This document shows, in pieces, positions 54,337 to 62,615 of a DNA stretch of 64,000 nucleotides (its first letter is position 1; the number at the start of each line of letters is the position of its first letter). The translations under genes and the position numbers were made by a program. This DNA comes from Chryseobacterium aurantiacum (GTDB lineage Bacteria; Bacteroidota; Bacteroidia; Flavobacteriales; Weeksellaceae): positions 744,001-808,000 of the forward strand of contig NZ_PXUE01000001.1 of NCBI RefSeq assembly GCF_003020585.1, in the 5' to 3' direction. The notes beneath the pieces are model-generated. The model worked only from the letters and a program-made list of their open reading frames with translations. It was not told the DNA's origin and did no database searches.

Positions 54337-54615
54337 ATGGATATTGAAGACTTCATGCTGACCTGTCCCAGTAAAAAGTTTCTGGGTGTAGAATGCCTTG
54401 GGTGTGGTGCTCAAAGAGCAATTGTGCTGGTCTTTGAAGGAAAGTTTTCTGAGGCTTTTCATATGTATCCGGCAGTGTATACCTTGTTGCTGTTTTTTTT
54501 AACGCTGGGTCTTAGTTTTATAGATAAGAAAAGGAAGTATACCCATGTACTGCTGGGTCTGATTGTTATTAACCTTATCATTGCAATAGTTTCCTATATC
54601 TATAAACATTTTTGA
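54337..54615 (+). CDS. DUF2752 membrane protein
   Basis: The 92-residue protein matches DUF2752: an N-terminal CPSKKFLGVECLGCGAQRA motif (the family's CPxxxxxGxxCxGCGxxRA), followed by two membrane segments (about 47-62 and 70-88). The Cys residues may bind metal or be redox-active. No role is established. It follows the old-yellow-enzyme gene after 14 bp. Confidence 0.8.
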   Translation: MDIEDFMLTCPSKKFLGVECLGCGAQRAIVLVFEGKFSEAFHMYPAVYTLLLFFLTLGLSFIDKKRKYTHVLLGLIVINLIIAIVSYIYKHF

Positions 54616-54749
54616 TTATTTCTTTAATAATGTTAAAAATTAAGACTGTTTTATTAGTTTTTATTCAATCGCGTTGAACCGTGAATCGTAGAACTACTAC
54701 AATTTATGAAACTGTTGCCTTAAAACTTTTTAAATTAGAACATGAAGTC

Positions 54750-54757
54750 TATCTTTG
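54750..54757 (+). promoter_or_regulatory. Bacteroidota -7 element (TATCTTTG) upstream of hcp
   Basis: TATCTTTG matches TAnnTTTG and lies 52 bp before ATG 54810; the -33 region reads TTT in place of TTG. Confidence 0.55.
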
Positions 54758-54809
54758 TTATATAGATCCTATTATACAGGGCTATCATTAATGATTTAAA
54801 TTTAAGAAT

Positions 54810-55214
54810 ATGGCAGGAAATTCAAGAGGAATCTTAAAATTCAATGGAGGTGAAGGTCAGAAGTTACTAAAACTTAACTACAGTGTATCAAGAGCTACAG
54901 ATATTTCAGGACGTGTAGCATCAGATCCGTCAAACGCTCTTATCAAAGTAACCATTGAGGCAACTGAAAAGTCTGATGTCTTAGAAAGTTTACTGAACAG
55001 CAAATATAAACCTACAACGGGAGAAATCAATTTCAACAAATCTCATGAGGAGGGAACCTTGATCTCTTTAAAATGGGAAAATGGATACGTAATTCAGCAT
55101 GAAGTAGATTTTGATGCAATAGACAGCAACAATATGCTGATTAGCTTTGTAGTGAGTGCTGAAAGTATTAGCTACGGAAATTCAGCTTATGAAGGGCTTT
55201 GGCCAATGAGCTAA
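54810..55214 (+). CDS. tssD: Type VI secretion tube protein Hcp (TssD), Bacteroidota type
   Basis: Hcp forms the hexameric tube that is fired by the type VI system; it also carries small effectors. The 134-residue protein (MAGNSRGILKFNGGEGQKLL; LNYSVSRATDISGRVASDPS; GEINFNKSHEEGTLISLKWE; HEVDFDAIDSNNMLISFVVS) has the beta-barrel pattern of the TssD family found in the subtype iii (Bacteroidota) systems. It is the first gene of the island and has its own terminator at 55229-55266. Confidence 0.92.
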   Translation: MAGNSRGILKFNGGEGQKLLKLNYSVSRATDISGRVASDPSNALIKVTIEATEKSDVLESLLNSKYKPTTGEINFNKSHEEGTLISLKWENGYVIQHEVDFDAIDSNNMLISFVVSAESISYGNSAYEGLWPMS

Positions 55215-55228
55215 GTCTTCATGATATA

Positions 55229-55266
55229 AAAATAAAAAGGCTGTCCCTAATAAGACGGTCTTTTTT
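55229..55266 (+). terminator. Terminator after hcp
   Basis: Arms AAAGGCTGTC and GACGGTCTTT pair (two G-U) around a short loop and are followed by TTTT. It may let Hcp be made in excess over the downstream genes. Confidence 0.65.
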
Positions 55267-55290
55267 CACCTATTGGAAAGCCTTATTCTA

Positions 55291-55319
55291 GGGAATTTTA
55301 TTTGTTTTTTTAAATTCCC
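55291..55319 (+). promoter_or_regulatory. Inverted repeat in the vgrG leader
   Basis: GGGAATTT (55291-55298) and AAATTCCC (55312-55319) form a perfect 8-bp stem around a T-rich loop, 46 bp before the vgrG ATG. Its role is unknown. Confidence 0.35.
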
Positions 55320-55365
55320 GTTTTATTGAATAATTTTCAAAAATTTAAACAAATCACAACACAAT

Positions 55366-57297
55366 ATGTCAAACACACCTGGAAACTCAAATGCCGCATC
55401 CTTTCGTCCGACGCAGAATGCAGATGGTGTATCAGAAAATCATCATACAGGTATCAACCGTCTGGTAAAGCTTTCCCTTGTTATTGAAGGGAAAATTATC
55501 AAATACTATAAACACTTTAAGCTTAAACAAAGTACAGGGCAGCATCATGAATTTACCCTTACTCTAGCTCATGATACCTTGGGTGAAAGACAAACCCATT
55601 CTTTGGAAGATGCCAATAAATTTCTGGGAAAACGTCTTACAGCAATTATTTCATATAAAGATATTGACAATAGCCCTGAAAGAACCTTTGTAGGGGTGAT
55701 CACGGGGGTAGGTTTCAGCCAGGAGAGAATGAGCCTTGGAAACATAGTACTCACCGGTAGCAGCCCTACCATTTTGCTGGATGGTGCTCCTCATATTCAA
55801 AGTTTTGGAGGTATGCAGCCCGTTAATATGGGAATTATTGCAGAAGAGGTAATCAAGCAGGGAATTGATAAAAGCCGTTTTGATATCAGAATAGATGCTA
55901 ATAATTTCTCTCAGATCATCTACAGCAGTCAGTATGATGAAACCCATTATAACTATCTGGCAAGAATGGCTGAAGCGTATGGAGAGCAGTTCTTTTATGA
56001 TGGTGAAGTCCTGCATTTCGGGAAGCTTCCACCTCAGAATAAGCCAATCGTTTTAACCTATGGAAGTAGTGCACATGATATTAAGGTAGAACTAAAAGCA
56101 GTTCATACCAAGCCAAAATTTTATGGCTACAACAGTAATAAGCATGAAAGATTAACTTCCGGATCAACGCCTATTAAACATGTAGGAGACCTTGCCAAAA
56201 CAGCATACAGCCATAACGATTCTATCTATAAAACACCGGCATTGCAGATGGCACCCATCAAGGCAACTACACACCTTGACGTAGAGTATTCTCAGAAAAG
56301 TGCTTCCGGAAGTGAAGCTGTGAATGTTTTTAATATTTCAGGAAATACAACCGTTCCGTTTCTGCATCCGGGTTGTGTGGCAGATGTACAAATGCGTAAA
56401 ACAGATTCTAACGAGACGTCTTACTTTACAAGGATTATGATCACAGAAGCTGAGCATGAAATTGATACCATTGGTCATTATAAAGGAAGTTTTATAGGAA
56501 TAGCTGCAGATACGGGATTTCTTCCAAGGCCCCAATACAATATTCCAAAAGCAGAACCACAGATAGCCACTGTAGTTTCCAATACAGATCCGGATAGACA
56601 AGGAAGAGTACAGGTGAGATTCGATTGGCAAACCAATGATACAACTCATTTTATCCGTATGATGAGTCCGGATGCCGGAGGAACAGATCAGATATCTCAA
56701 AACAGAGGATATGTGGCAATTCCGGAAGTAGGAGATCAGGTGATGGTTAATTTTGTCCATAGTCATCCGGACAGACCCTTTGTAATGGGGGGGATGTTCC
56801 ACGGCGGAGTGGCGCTGGGCGGAGGAATCGATAATCATTTGAAATCCATACAAACCAGAAGTGGTATCAGAATATTGCTGAATGACAATGAAGGAAGTGT
56901 AACCATTCTGGACCCTAGCGGAAACAGCTATTTTATGGATGGTAAAGGAAACATCAATATGAAAGCTCCTAAAAACTTTACTTTAAATGCAGGTGAAAAT
57001 ATCAATATTACAGCAGGAAAAGAAATTAGCATAGATGCAGGAGCAAGTATTAGCCATACAGCAAATGAAGACATAAGCTCCACGGCAGGAAAAGATATTG
57101 TGCAGACAGCTTCCGGAGATATCAAAGAATCTTCGGATAACAGAACAGAATTGGTAGATAAGGAGTTTAAAAGACATTCCGAGACTTCCAATGAAATAGC
57201 AGGAGAAATTTCCATGTTCAGCGAGGTGGAAAATATGACCATGCAAAGTGGGAAAATAGTGGAATTTAACAGTGCTGAAAAATCAAAACTATTCTAA
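55366..57297 (+). CDS. tssI: VgrG tip protein (TssI) of the type VI system
   Basis: VgrG forms the trimeric spike on the Hcp tube. The 643-residue protein has the gp27-like part (residues about 25-400: HTGINRLVKLSLVIEGKIIK; HKSIYNYLARMAEAYGEQFF-type core at YLARMAEAYGEQFFYDGE) and the gp5-like OB-fold region (DRQGRVQVRFDWQ; NRGYVAIPEVGDQVMVNFVH; HPDRPFVMGGMFHGGV). The C-terminus is a beta-helix of short repeats (GENINITAGKEISIDAGASI and onward). It is separated from the next gene by 1 bp. The tail would bind the PAAR-like protein or effector. Confidence 0.94.
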   Translation: MSNTPGNSNAASFRPTQNADGVSENHHTGINRLVKLSLVIEGKIIKYYKHFKLKQSTGQHHEFTLTLAHDTLGERQTHSLEDANKFLGKRLTAIISYKDIDNSPERTFVGVITGVGFSQERMSLGNIVLTGSSPTILLDGAPHIQSFGGMQPVNMGIIAEEVIKQGIDKSRFDIRIDANNFSQIIYSSQYDETHYNYLARMAEAYGEQFFYDGEVLHFGKLPPQNKPIVLTYGSSAHDIKVELKAVHTKPKFYGYNSNKHERLTSGSTPIKHVGDLAKTAYSHNDSIYKTPALQMAPIKATTHLDVEYSQKSASGSEAVNVFNISGNTTVPFLHPGCVADVQMRKTDSNETSYFTRIMITEAEHEIDTIGHYKGSFIGIAADTGFLPRPQYNIPKAEPQIATVVSNTDPDRQGRVQVRFDWQTNDTTHFIRMMSPDAGGTDQISQNRGYVAIPEVGDQVMVNFVHSHPDRPFVMGGMFHGGVALGGGIDNHLKSIQTRSGIRILLNDNEGSVTILDPSGNSYFMDGKGNINMKAPKNFTLNAGENINITAGKEISIDAGASISHTANEDISSTAGKDIVQTASGDIKESSDNRTELVDKEFKRHSETSNEIAGEISMFSEVENMTMQSGKIVEFNSAEKSKLF

Positions 57298-57298
57298 T

Positions 57299-57469
57299 AT
57301 GGCGATTATAAAAACAGCAAAGAATATAAGGATAACCGTGAAGGACACTTATCAGCTGAACGTAGGGAAAAAGGTAGAAAAAAAGGCGCAGAAGATTAAT
57401 GTAGAGGCCCAGAAACAAAACCTTGTTTTAGCAAGTAACAAGAAGATTATGTCCCATGGTCACCAATAA
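57299..57469 (+). CDS. 56-residue VgrG-tail-like protein
   Basis: ATG 57299 is one base after the vgrG stop. The product (MAIIKTAKNIRITVKDTYQL and onward) is basic and has the alternating pattern of VgrG beta-helix repeats (NIRITVKDTYQLNVGKKVEK; KINVEAQKQNLVLASNKKIM). It looks like a detached stretch of spike tail. It overlaps the next gene by 14 bp. It may be a spike extension or a small adaptor. A longer reading from 57272 would start inside vgrG and is not preferred. Confidence 0.6.
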   Translation: MAIIKTAKNIRITVKDTYQLNVGKKVEKKAQKINVEAQKQNLVLASNKKIMSHGHQ

Positions 57470-58508
57470 AATTAAGGCTCTTATTCTTTGTGTAGTATGT
57501 TGTTTTTCAACAATAAATTGTCAGAATAAAAAAATGGAAGAAAAATACCAATGGTTGGGGACTGTTTCTGCACCGCAGGAATATCCGATGGAAGTTTATA
57601 AAGGAGCTATTGTTGCAGATGATTTTACCTATGGCTTTGATGCCATCTGGGGAACACAAAATACTGGCTGGGGAAATGAAGGAGGAACAATGAGCGTGGA
57701 GACCCAAAAAATGAATCTTCCACACCAACTGGAGTTTACATGGTATTCTCTGGTAGAAAAAAAATTCTATACCGGAAAATGGGACCTGAATAAAGATAAA
57801 ATTAAAAAGCTTTTCGAAGAAGGTTTTGTAGATCAGGATACCCGTAAAAGAACAACCTACAGTACATTCATCGTAGGATTGGCACCAAAGGGAAAAGTGG
57901 TTTTATGGGCAAAAGGTACCGGAAACCAAAAAGAAATAGGCGCTTTTCAGGCTCATGATACCCTTATCACTAAGGAAAAAGCATATGAAAATGCCCAATA
58001 TATGTTTAGAGAAGGTTTTGCAGACAGAATGCTGAATGACCCTTCTTATAAAACATTCAAACCTGAAGTGTTGAAAAAAATCAAAAAAGAAGGATATCCG
58101 GCTGAAGATATTTATGAGGTCTACAGGCAAAAGTACCACTGGAAACCTGTAGTGGTACTTCCTGAGGGAGGTGTATGGCTGGATTTTGGATTTACCAATT
58201 ATAATGGTGAACAGGAAAATCTTTTTGCAAAAAGCCTCAAGGATGATACCTATAAAGAAAGAGCTATTCCGAAATTCTGCGGTTTCTACTGGAGAGATAA
58301 AGATAAAAACAGATATGGTGTATGGATAGATTCTTTTGATGAAAAGGAAATTTTTGAGTTATTTCAAAAAATAGACAAGGATGAAGAGATCGATTTTACC
58401 ATTAAAGTAAACGATGACAATACCAAGGTGTTCCTGTCATTAATTACCGAACAGGGTGAGGTTTTCATTACCAAAGCCAATATCAGGTTATCCAAAAAAA
58501 TAGAATAA
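57456..58508 (+). CDS. DUF2931 lipoprotein, candidate immunity protein
   Basis: The 350-residue protein starts MVTNKIKALILCVVCCFSTI with lipobox STINC (Cys22). The segments YQWLGTVSAPQEYPMEVYKG, WYSLVEKKFYTGKWDL and FIVGLAPKGKVVLWAKGTG are typical of DUF2931, lipoproteins common beside Bacteroidota T6SS effector genes. WRDKDKNRYGVWIDSFDEKE lies near the C-terminus. Its place just before a DUF2235 lipase-like effector, and its periplasmic location, suggest protection of the envelope from that effector; this is inference. It overlaps the preceding small gene by 14 bp. Confidence 0.75.
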   Translation: MVTNKIKALILCVVCCFSTINCQNKKMEEKYQWLGTVSAPQEYPMEVYKGAIVADDFTYGFDAIWGTQNTGWGNEGGTMSVETQKMNLPHQLEFTWYSLVEKKFYTGKWDLNKDKIKKLFEEGFVDQDTRKRTTYSTFIVGLAPKGKVVLWAKGTGNQKEIGAFQAHDTLITKEKAYENAQYMFREGFADRMLNDPSYKTFKPEVLKKIKKEGYPAEDIYEVYRQKYHWKPVVVLPEGGVWLDFGFTNYNGEQENLFAKSLKDDTYKERAIPKFCGFYWRDKDKNRYGVWIDSFDEKEIFELFQKIDKDEEIDFTIKVNDDNTKVFLSLITEQGEVFITKANIRLSKKIE

Positions 58509-58542
58509 AAACTTCCTGTGAACCCATTTAAAAAAGAGAACT

Positions 58543-59958
58543 ATGCACAATAATCAATTTGGAGGATATTCACCAACAATATCCAGAGAGGAAGTATTGG
58601 ATATTACCATCGGGATATTTTTTGACGGAACTCTGAATAATAAAACCAATACCATAGAAAGGGTAAATAAAACTCCGGACTATAAAAAGCATGGAGGTGT
58701 ACCTGGTGATAATAACAGCTACAATAACGACTGGAGCAATGTAGCCCGTATGTGGGATAACTATGATAAAGACTATGGTATTTATATAGAAGGTATCGGA
58801 ACAGAAGATGCCAAAGGAGATGAAACTCTTGGGTATGCTTTTGGTACAGGTGCCACCGGGATCAGGTCCAAAGTGAGAAAAGGCTGTGAAGAGATTGTAA
58901 AAAAGGTAAAAAACATCAAAAGCTCAAAGAAAGCCGATAAAATTGCCGTGCTTACCTTTGATGTATTTGGGTTTAGCCGTGGAGCCGCCGCCGCCCGAAA
59001 TTTTGTCTATGAAATATCAAAATCAAAATATAAAGCCTCTTCCCATACAGTTTCTAATGATGGGATGACAACCACCACGTATTCCGATGATGATGGAAAG
59101 GATGTGGAAGGAGAGGAACTTCCTAAGTGGGGACATTTAGGCTTAAAATTACAAGAAGCAGGAATTACCATTGATGTTTTAAAAGTCAGATTTCTCGGGA
59201 TCTACGATACCGTTTCCTCTTACTCAAAATATTTGTCACCAGTACCCAATTTCAGCAACGATGTAGAAGAGCTGAGTCTTAATAAGATTGAAAAAGCACA
59301 AACGGTAATTCATTTTATTGCAGAAAACGAACATAGAGAGAACTTTGACCTTACAAGAGTACGTACAGGAATAGAAAAAACATTTCCAGGAGTACACTGT
59401 GATGTAGGAGGAGCCTATGAAAACGGAGAAGAATTATGGGAAGAACTAGAGACTGCATGGGGAATCGGAACCTCCAAACTGGAAGCCTTGAAAAAAGAAC
59501 TGGAAGGAGAAGGTTGGTTTGCAGAAGGTGAACTTACCATTACTTCCGGATTCTATTGGTCTTTAAGAAGTAAACGTCAGCTACTGAAGACGTTTAGCTA
59601 CATTCCGCTGCACTTTATGGCAGATTATGGTATTCAGAAGAACCTTCCGATTAAAGATAAAAAAATGATCAATGAAACCTATTCCATTGCTTCGGATGAA
59701 TTGCTGGTAAGAGTGAAAAATCGTTTAGAACCTTATGTAATGGGAGACGGAAAACCTTATACCTTTAAGAGGAAAGAAGACCTGGAAAAGGCCTATCTAG
59801 GAGCGTCTATTCCACAAAAACGATATGCAGAGTATCAGAAAGAAGCTCAGGAACAGACTGATTTGGGAATACTTAGGCATAAATACCTGCACTGGTCAGC
59901 AAGAAGAGAAGGAATAGGAATGGACCCTAGACCGAATAGAGAAAGAGTTATTCATTAA
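58543..59958 (+). CDS. DUF2235 lipase-like T6SS effector (Tle1-type)
   Basis: The 471-residue protein is of the DUF2235 alpha/beta-hydrolase family, which includes the Tle1 phospholipase effectors of T6SS. The family marks are GIFFDGTLNN (residues about 24-33), the nucleophile elbow GFSRGAAAARNF (Ser145), FLGIYDTVSSYSKY, and FPGVHCDVGGAYENG (His285, Asp287). The product would hydrolyse membrane phospholipids in a target cell. It has no signal peptide, as expected of a T6SS cargo. It is followed by a LysM protein after 46 bp. Confidence 0.88.
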   Translation: MHNNQFGGYSPTISREEVLDITIGIFFDGTLNNKTNTIERVNKTPDYKKHGGVPGDNNSYNNDWSNVARMWDNYDKDYGIYIEGIGTEDAKGDETLGYAFGTGATGIRSKVRKGCEEIVKKVKNIKSSKKADKIAVLTFDVFGFSRGAAAARNFVYEISKSKYKASSHTVSNDGMTTTTYSDDDGKDVEGEELPKWGHLGLKLQEAGITIDVLKVRFLGIYDTVSSYSKYLSPVPNFSNDVEELSLNKIEKAQTVIHFIAENEHRENFDLTRVRTGIEKTFPGVHCDVGGAYENGEELWEELETAWGIGTSKLEALKKELEGEGWFAEGELTITSGFYWSLRSKRQLLKTFSYIPLHFMADYGIQKNLPIKDKKMINETYSIASDELLVRVKNRLEPYVMGDGKPYTFKRKEDLEKAYLGASIPQKRYAEYQKEAQEQTDLGILRHKYLHWSARREGIGMDPRPNRERVIH

Positions 59959-60004
59959 AATTAAAAAACGAATTATAGAAAGAGTTCTGAAGCAGGATCA
60001 TTAT

Positions 60005-61045
60005 ATGCAGAAGTTTAATACCCATACCATTCAAAAAAATGAAACTCTAAAAAGTATCGCCACCCTTTATGGTATGGATGCAGACGCTTTGAAGTTATTT
60101 CACAACAATCACTGCCAGGTAAAAGACATGATTCTCATAGGAATTACCGGGCAGAAAGAGCTTTTTATTCCAAGAATTGCTGTTGCAGATGAAAATAAGA
60201 AAGTGAAATTTGGAAGAGGAAACAGCATTGTTTTTCAACCTGAGCGTTCGTTGGAAAAATATGGAGTGGTTATCAATATTGAAACAGCCGATCATAAAAA
60301 TGAATTGAAATACGATACCTCTGTACGTTGGCTGAAATATGAAAATAATCTGCATTTTTTTGAGATCGACAGAACTTCAAATCTGTATCTGAATGAAGAA
60401 GAAGTCAATGAAATAGCAGATATGCTGGCATATAAAACATCCAAGGTTTTATACCCTTTACAGGTGAGTGTGGATAGACAGGGAAAGTTTAATAATATCG
60501 AGAACCTTTCAGTATTTAAAGAAAGGTGGACTACTGTTAAAGATGAGGTATACAAGGAGTTTGAGGGCGCTGTAGTAGATCAGTATTGTGAAAAAATTGA
60601 AAACATAATAGACGAACCGGAGATACTAAAGCTTTATCTGAAAAATGATTATTTCATCAGAACCTTATTCTTTGGAATGTATCAAAGCTTTGGGCAAAAT
60701 TACCGAATAGAGGGTAAAGAAAGCTTTCCTGTTGTAAATAACCCCATAGAGCCTGAGTACAAAATCCAGATAGAAGTAGATCCAGTAAAAGATGAATACG
60801 ATCTGGTTAATATAGCAGGAGAAGGAAAACTGAATGATGAAAGAACCATCTCTGATTTTATCAATAACCATCCTTTTTCAATGATTATTTCAGATAATCC
60901 GGTGATGAATAACGAGGGAGATTTCAGGATACAATATTATCTGAACGGAGAAACATTTCTCCCCGAAACATTGTATCTGGAATGCAGTATTATGCTAACA
61001 GAAGAAAAGAAAATATCGGTAGTAGTTACTTCGATATCAGAATAA
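60005..61045 (+). CDS. LysM-domain protein of the T6SS island
   Basis: The 346-residue protein begins with one LysM domain (residues about 1-57: HTIQKNETLKSIATLYGMDA; DALKLFHNNHCQVKDMILIG), which binds glycan chains such as peptidoglycan. No signal peptide is present. The remaining 290 residues are not recognised (VINIETADHKNELKYDTSVR; LEKYGVV; QIEVDPVKDEYDLVNIAGEG). LysM proteins beside PAAR/VgrG genes are thought to act as adaptors or effectors; this one may link the spike or lipase to the cell wall, but this is inference. Confidence 0.75.
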   Translation: MQKFNTHTIQKNETLKSIATLYGMDADALKLFHNNHCQVKDMILIGITGQKELFIPRIAVADENKKVKFGRGNSIVFQPERSLEKYGVVINIETADHKNELKYDTSVRWLKYENNLHFFEIDRTSNLYLNEEEVNEIADMLAYKTSKVLYPLQVSVDRQGKFNNIENLSVFKERWTTVKDEVYKEFEGAVVDQYCEKIENIIDEPEILKLYLKNDYFIRTLFFGMYQSFGQNYRIEGKESFPVVNNPIEPEYKIQIEVDPVKDEYDLVNIAGEGKLNDERTISDFINNHPFSMIISDNPVMNNEGDFRIQYYLNGETFLPETLYLECSIMLTEEKKISVVVTSISE

Positions 61046-61062
61046 ATAAAAAAACGAACAAT

Positions 61063-62115
61063 ATGAATCTAAAATTAAATCATAAAATACTTACGCTGAT
61101 CTTTATAATATGTTTCAGCATGTCTTTCGGACAAAAAGTAGAGTTTACCGTACCCAAGAACATAGAAATTCTGGAAAATGTCATTTTTAATTTTGAAAAT
61201 GATTTTACAAAAAATGAAAGTATGGATGCTGCTGCATCTACCGCTGTAGGTAGTTTTTCAACCAATATTAATCTCTATAACCTAAAATACGATGCCGGTT
61301 CCAAAAATCCTTATCTGGAACTTGCTTTAAATAAAGGAGCAAAGCCGAAGCAGTTTATTCAACAGGCAAGCTGGAATGTAACTCTTACTAAAATTTCAAA
61401 AAAAAGTACAAAGGTTAGTATTTTCCTTGAAAATATTACACCTGATAGCTGGTCAAAGAAAGAAGTTGATGTAAAACAATCCAAATCAACAGGCAAGCTG
61501 GAAAAAGAAATTAAAGAGTTTCTGTTGAATCAGAAAGAATCCAAAACTCTATCCGCACAGGCAGTAGCAGACGCCGCAGCACCTGCATCTGATCAGATGG
61601 CAGAGGCAGAAGCCCAGATAGCAGAGATTGAAAATAGAAGAACTATAGAAAAAACAACATCCCAAAAACTACAGGGATTATTTGGAAAAAAACAATTTAT
61701 TTCCCTGCCGACCACTGCTGATACCTTTACAAAATTTCTACAAATACAGCCAACCGAACCTGAATGTGAAAACTGTAAAGGCGGGAAATATTCGAGCTGG
61801 GATATTGAAGAGGTCTTCAATTTGATCTACGCCAAAATGAATGATGGAGAAGAATACTATGCGCTACAGTATTACGGAGATAAAAAGGTATCAGGATTAC
61901 CCTATGGATTAGTTTTCAATGAAAGTTCACCTACAGAGTGCCAAACAAAATTTGCAAGATATAAAGCACAGCTTTACCAGACAACAGTAGAAACCGATGA
62001 AAATACGTCAAAAGCATTAACGGTAGTCACTTTCAAGATGAACACCAACTTTGTTCGCCTTGAATTCGGAAATCAGTACCTCACAAGGCTTGTAGTATCC
62101 AATAAAGAACAATAG
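61063..62115 (+). CDS. Exported protein of the T6SS island, unknown function
   Basis: The start at ATG 61063 gives 350 residues with a signal peptide (MNLKLNHKILTLIFIICFSM, cleavage near SFGQ). A longer reading from 60982 would overlap the LysM gene. The middle carries an Ala/Glu-rich helix (AAPASDQMAEAEAQIAEIE, about 170-195). The C-terminal part has a CENC motif (PECENCKGGKYSSWD). No family is recognised. Its export signal and place 2 bp before the PAAR-like gene suggest a self-protection (immunity) or envelope role. Confidence 0.6.
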   Translation: MNLKLNHKILTLIFIICFSMSFGQKVEFTVPKNIEILENVIFNFENDFTKNESMDAAASTAVGSFSTNINLYNLKYDAGSKNPYLELALNKGAKPKQFIQQASWNVTLTKISKKSTKVSIFLENITPDSWSKKEVDVKQSKSTGKLEKEIKEFLLNQKESKTLSAQAVADAAAPASDQMAEAEAQIAEIENRRTIEKTTSQKLQGLFGKKQFISLPTTADTFTKFLQIQPTEPECENCKGGKYSSWDIEEVFNLIYAKMNDGEEYYALQYYGDKKVSGLPYGLVFNESSPTECQTKFARYKAQLYQTTVETDENTSKALTVVTFKMNTNFVRLEFGNQYLTRLVVSNKEQ

Positions 62116-62117
62116 TT

Positions 62118-62603
62118 ATGGCAGAAAAACATATTGTAGTACAAGGAGCGATGTGCAAGTGTCAGTTCGGGCAGGCACCGGATAAGCTTAAAGTACTTTC
62201 CCATCAAAAAGAATATGCTAACGATAAAAATGCCTCTAAAAAACTGATCGTTACCACTAAGGAAATAGGAGGAGCAACGTTTGAGAAAAATACATTCGGG
62301 AACTGTACAAAAAATGGAGGCCCGCCACCACCATGCAAAATCATGGTCACAGAATGGCAAAAATTCTATGAAAAAGTACAGCTCAGCAATGGCGGATATA
62401 TAATTCTGGAAGACAGCAAGGCAATTTGTGCCGTTGCCGGAACTCCATGTATAGAAATCATAGATCATGGCCAAAAGGCAGAAGCCAGTCAACAGAACTT
62501 TAAAAATGCCAATAAGGATGTACAACAGCAGATTAATCCTTTGGTAGACACAGAATCAATGTATAAAGATCAGCCTTCTGGTGAAGAGGCTGATGTAATC
62601 TAA
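62118..62603 (+). CDS. DUF4280 PAAR-like spike tip protein
   Basis: The 161-residue protein belongs to DUF4280, a PAAR-like family that caps VgrG in Bacteroidota T6SS. It has the family pattern GAMCKCQFGQAPDKLKVL, NTFGNCTKNGGPPPPCKIMV and the later CAVAGTPCIEIIDHGQ, with Cys and His that would bind the zinc at the tip. A Gln-rich C-terminal tail (NANKDVQQQINPL) may carry the effector-binding part. It is 2 bp after the preceding gene and 12 bp before the OmpA-domain gene. Confidence 0.88.
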   Translation: MAEKHIVVQGAMCKCQFGQAPDKLKVLSHQKEYANDKNASKKLIVTTKEIGGATFEKNTFGNCTKNGGPPPPCKIMVTEWQKFYEKVQLSNGGYIILEDSKAICAVAGTPCIEIIDHGQKAEASQQNFKNANKDVQQQINPLVDTESMYKDQPSGEEADVI

Positions 62604-62615
62604 AAACAAAAGGAA

